Shown here: positions 14,127-14,896 of the stretch, piece by piece
Numbering within the stretch: the first letter of the stretch is position 1
Layout: every line of letters begins with the position of its first letter
Source: an uncultured Actinomycetes bacterium
GTDB lineage: Bacteria > Actinomycetota > Thermoleophilia > Solirubrobacterales > 70-9
Reading direction: 5' to 3'
NCBI GenBank assembly: GCA_946886425.1
Contig: CAMPIP010000043.1
Span: forward strand, 1-14,896
Length of the DNA stretch: 14,896 nt
Position numbers and translations under genes: made by a program
The notes under the pieces: generated by a model
Told to the model about the DNA's origin: nothing
Database searches by the model: none
What the model saw: the letters and a program-made list of their open reading frames with translations, nothing else

Positions 14127-14139
14127 GGGTGGTCCACCC
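14127..14139. terminator. GC-rich palindrome in the clpX-valS gap
   Basis: GGGTGG (14127-14132) and CCACCC (14134-14139) are exact reverse complements around a single T, giving a stable five- to six-bp hairpin 14 bases after the clpX stop codon. Outside it, GGCGGGGG (14084-14091) can pair with CCCCCGCC (14142-14149), which would enclose the hairpin in a larger structure. There is no U-tract on either side, so factor-independent termination is only a possibility. The 100-base gap shows nothing else except the possible valS -10 box. Confidence 0.3.
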
Positions 14140-14153
14140 GGCCCCCGCCGTCC

Positions 14154-14896
14154 CTAAGCGCTTTCCTCGCTGAGACCCTCGTCGGCGGCGCCGATGTCCT
14201 GATGGGCCGCCTCAGTGACCAGCGTCGGCCGGCGGCCCTGCGCGATCGTCTCCTTGGTGACCACGCACTTGGTGACGTCGCGGCGCGAGGGCAGCTCGAA
14301 CTGGACGTCGAGCAGCGTCTCCTCCAGGATCGAGCGCAGGCCACGGGCGCCCGTCTCGCGCTCCAGGGCCTTGTCGGCGATCGCCTCGAGGCTGTCCTCG
14401 GAGAAGACCAGCTCGATGTCGTCGAACTGGAAGAAGCGCTGGAACTGGCGGGTCAGAGCGTGCTTGGGCTCGGTCAGGATCGTGGTCAGGTCGTCGCGGT
14501 TGAGCTGGTGGATCGCGGTGATCACCGGCAGGCGGCCGATGAACTCCGGGATCAGGCCGTACTCGATCAGGTCCTCAGGCAGCACCTGCTCGAACCATTC
14601 GCCGGCGTCCTTCTTCTCCCGCGAGGAGATCGCCGCCCCGAACCCGACGCCGCGGTCGCCGACCCGCCGCTCGATCACCTTGTCGAGCTCGGCGAAGGAG
14701 CCGCCGCAGATGAAGAGGATGTTGGTGGTGTCGATCGTCAGGAACTCCTGGTGCGGGTGCTTGCGCCCGCCCTGCGGCGGCACCGACGCGACCGTTCCCT
14801 CGAGGATCTTCAGCAGCGCCTGCTGGACGCCCTCGCCCGAGACGTCGCGGGTGATCGACGGGTTGTCCGCCTTGCGGGCGATCTTGTCGACCTCGT
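14154..14896 (-). CDS. clpX: ATP-dependent Clp protease ATP-binding subunit ClpX, C-terminal part (cut by window edge)
   Basis: ClpX is the AAA+ unfoldase that feeds substrates to the ClpP peptidase. The visible 246 residues run from the edge of the Walker B region (EVDKIARK) to the stop. They include [19 protein letters not shown], the HPHQEF and [20 protein letters not shown] segments, and [17 protein letters not shown] with the arginine finger. The sensor-2 motif [11 protein letters not shown] follows, with the small C-terminal AAA+ subdomain after it. These match ClpX rather than the related HslU or ClpA/B. The zinc-binding N-domain and Walker A lie beyond the right edge, so about 170 residues are missing. 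The C-terminal tail after about the last 40 residues is variable and acidic. Its position upstream of valS agrees with other actinobacteria. Confidence 0.97.
   Translation of the reverse strand, partial: EVDKIARKADNPSITRDVSGEGVQQALLKILEGTVASVPPQGGRKHPHQEFLTIDTTNILFICGGSFAELDKVIERRVGDRGVGFGAAISSREKKDAGEWFEQVLPEDLIEYGLIPEFIGRLPVITAIHQLNRDDLTTILTEPKHALTRQFQRFFQFDDIELVFSEDSLEAIADKALERETGARGLRSILEETLLDVQFELPSRRDVTKCVVTKETIAQGRRPTLVTEAAHQDIGAADEGLSEESA

Noticed and set aside
1..14896. Search for a novel defence, mobile or biosynthetic system
   Set aside because: All large genes belong to well-known core families in conserved order. No transposase, integrase, toxin-antitoxin pair, CRISPR repeat or cluster of unknown genes was seen beyond the two small membrane genes.

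Overview
The window is a stretch of conserved chromosomal housekeeping genes from a high-GC bacterium (about 70% G+C by eye). Every gene I can support lies on the minus strand. The order, read in the direction of transcription from right to left, is clpX (3' part) - valS - folC - a 39-residue membrane protein - a two-helix zinc-ribbon membrane protein - ndk - maf - mreB - mreC - mreD - mrdA (PBP2) - rodA - rng (RNase E/G) - rplU - rpmA - obgE (first 29 codons). The scaffold valS-folC-small membrane gene-ndk ... RNase E/G-rplU-rpmA-obgE is the actinobacterial arrangement known from Streptomyces and Mycobacterium. An mre/PBP2/rodA cluster inside it also occurs in Streptomyces. An RNase E/G that starts directly with its catalytic core, together with maf and a zinc-ribbon gene in the cluster, suggests a deep-branching actinomycete such as the Thermoleophilia (Solirubrobacterales-like). 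That placement is inference.

Right third (10131-14896): protein quality control (ClpX), tRNA charging (ValS) and folate polyglutamylation (FolC). A GC-rich gap with a short palindrome separates clpX from valS. The valS, folC and 39-residue genes are packed without gaps: folC begins at a TTG two codons after the valS stop, and the small gene overlaps folC by GTGA. Middle (7316-10043): the zinc-ribbon membrane protein overlaps ndk by 32 bases, then come maf and mreB. Left half (273-7278): MreC, MreD, PBP2 and RodA form the rest of the lateral-wall (elongasome) machinery with overlapping or nearly abutting genes. RNase E/G follows, then ribosomal proteins L21 and L27, whose genes overlap by 11 bases. 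The 185-base gap before obgE contains interlocking inverted repeats and is the most structured non-coding DNA in the window.

The genes link growth functions: cell-wall elongation (mreBCD, mrdA, rodA), RNA turnover (rng), ribosome components and assembly (rplU, rpmA, obgE), nucleotide supply and sanitation (ndk, maf), folate and tRNA charging. I see no mobile element, CRISPR array, rRNA or tRNA gene, phage or defence system. No gap between genes exceeds 200 bases. The points most worth a second look are the repeat-rich leader of obgE, the two small membrane genes between folC and ndk, and several start codons without a Shine-Dalgarno sequence.
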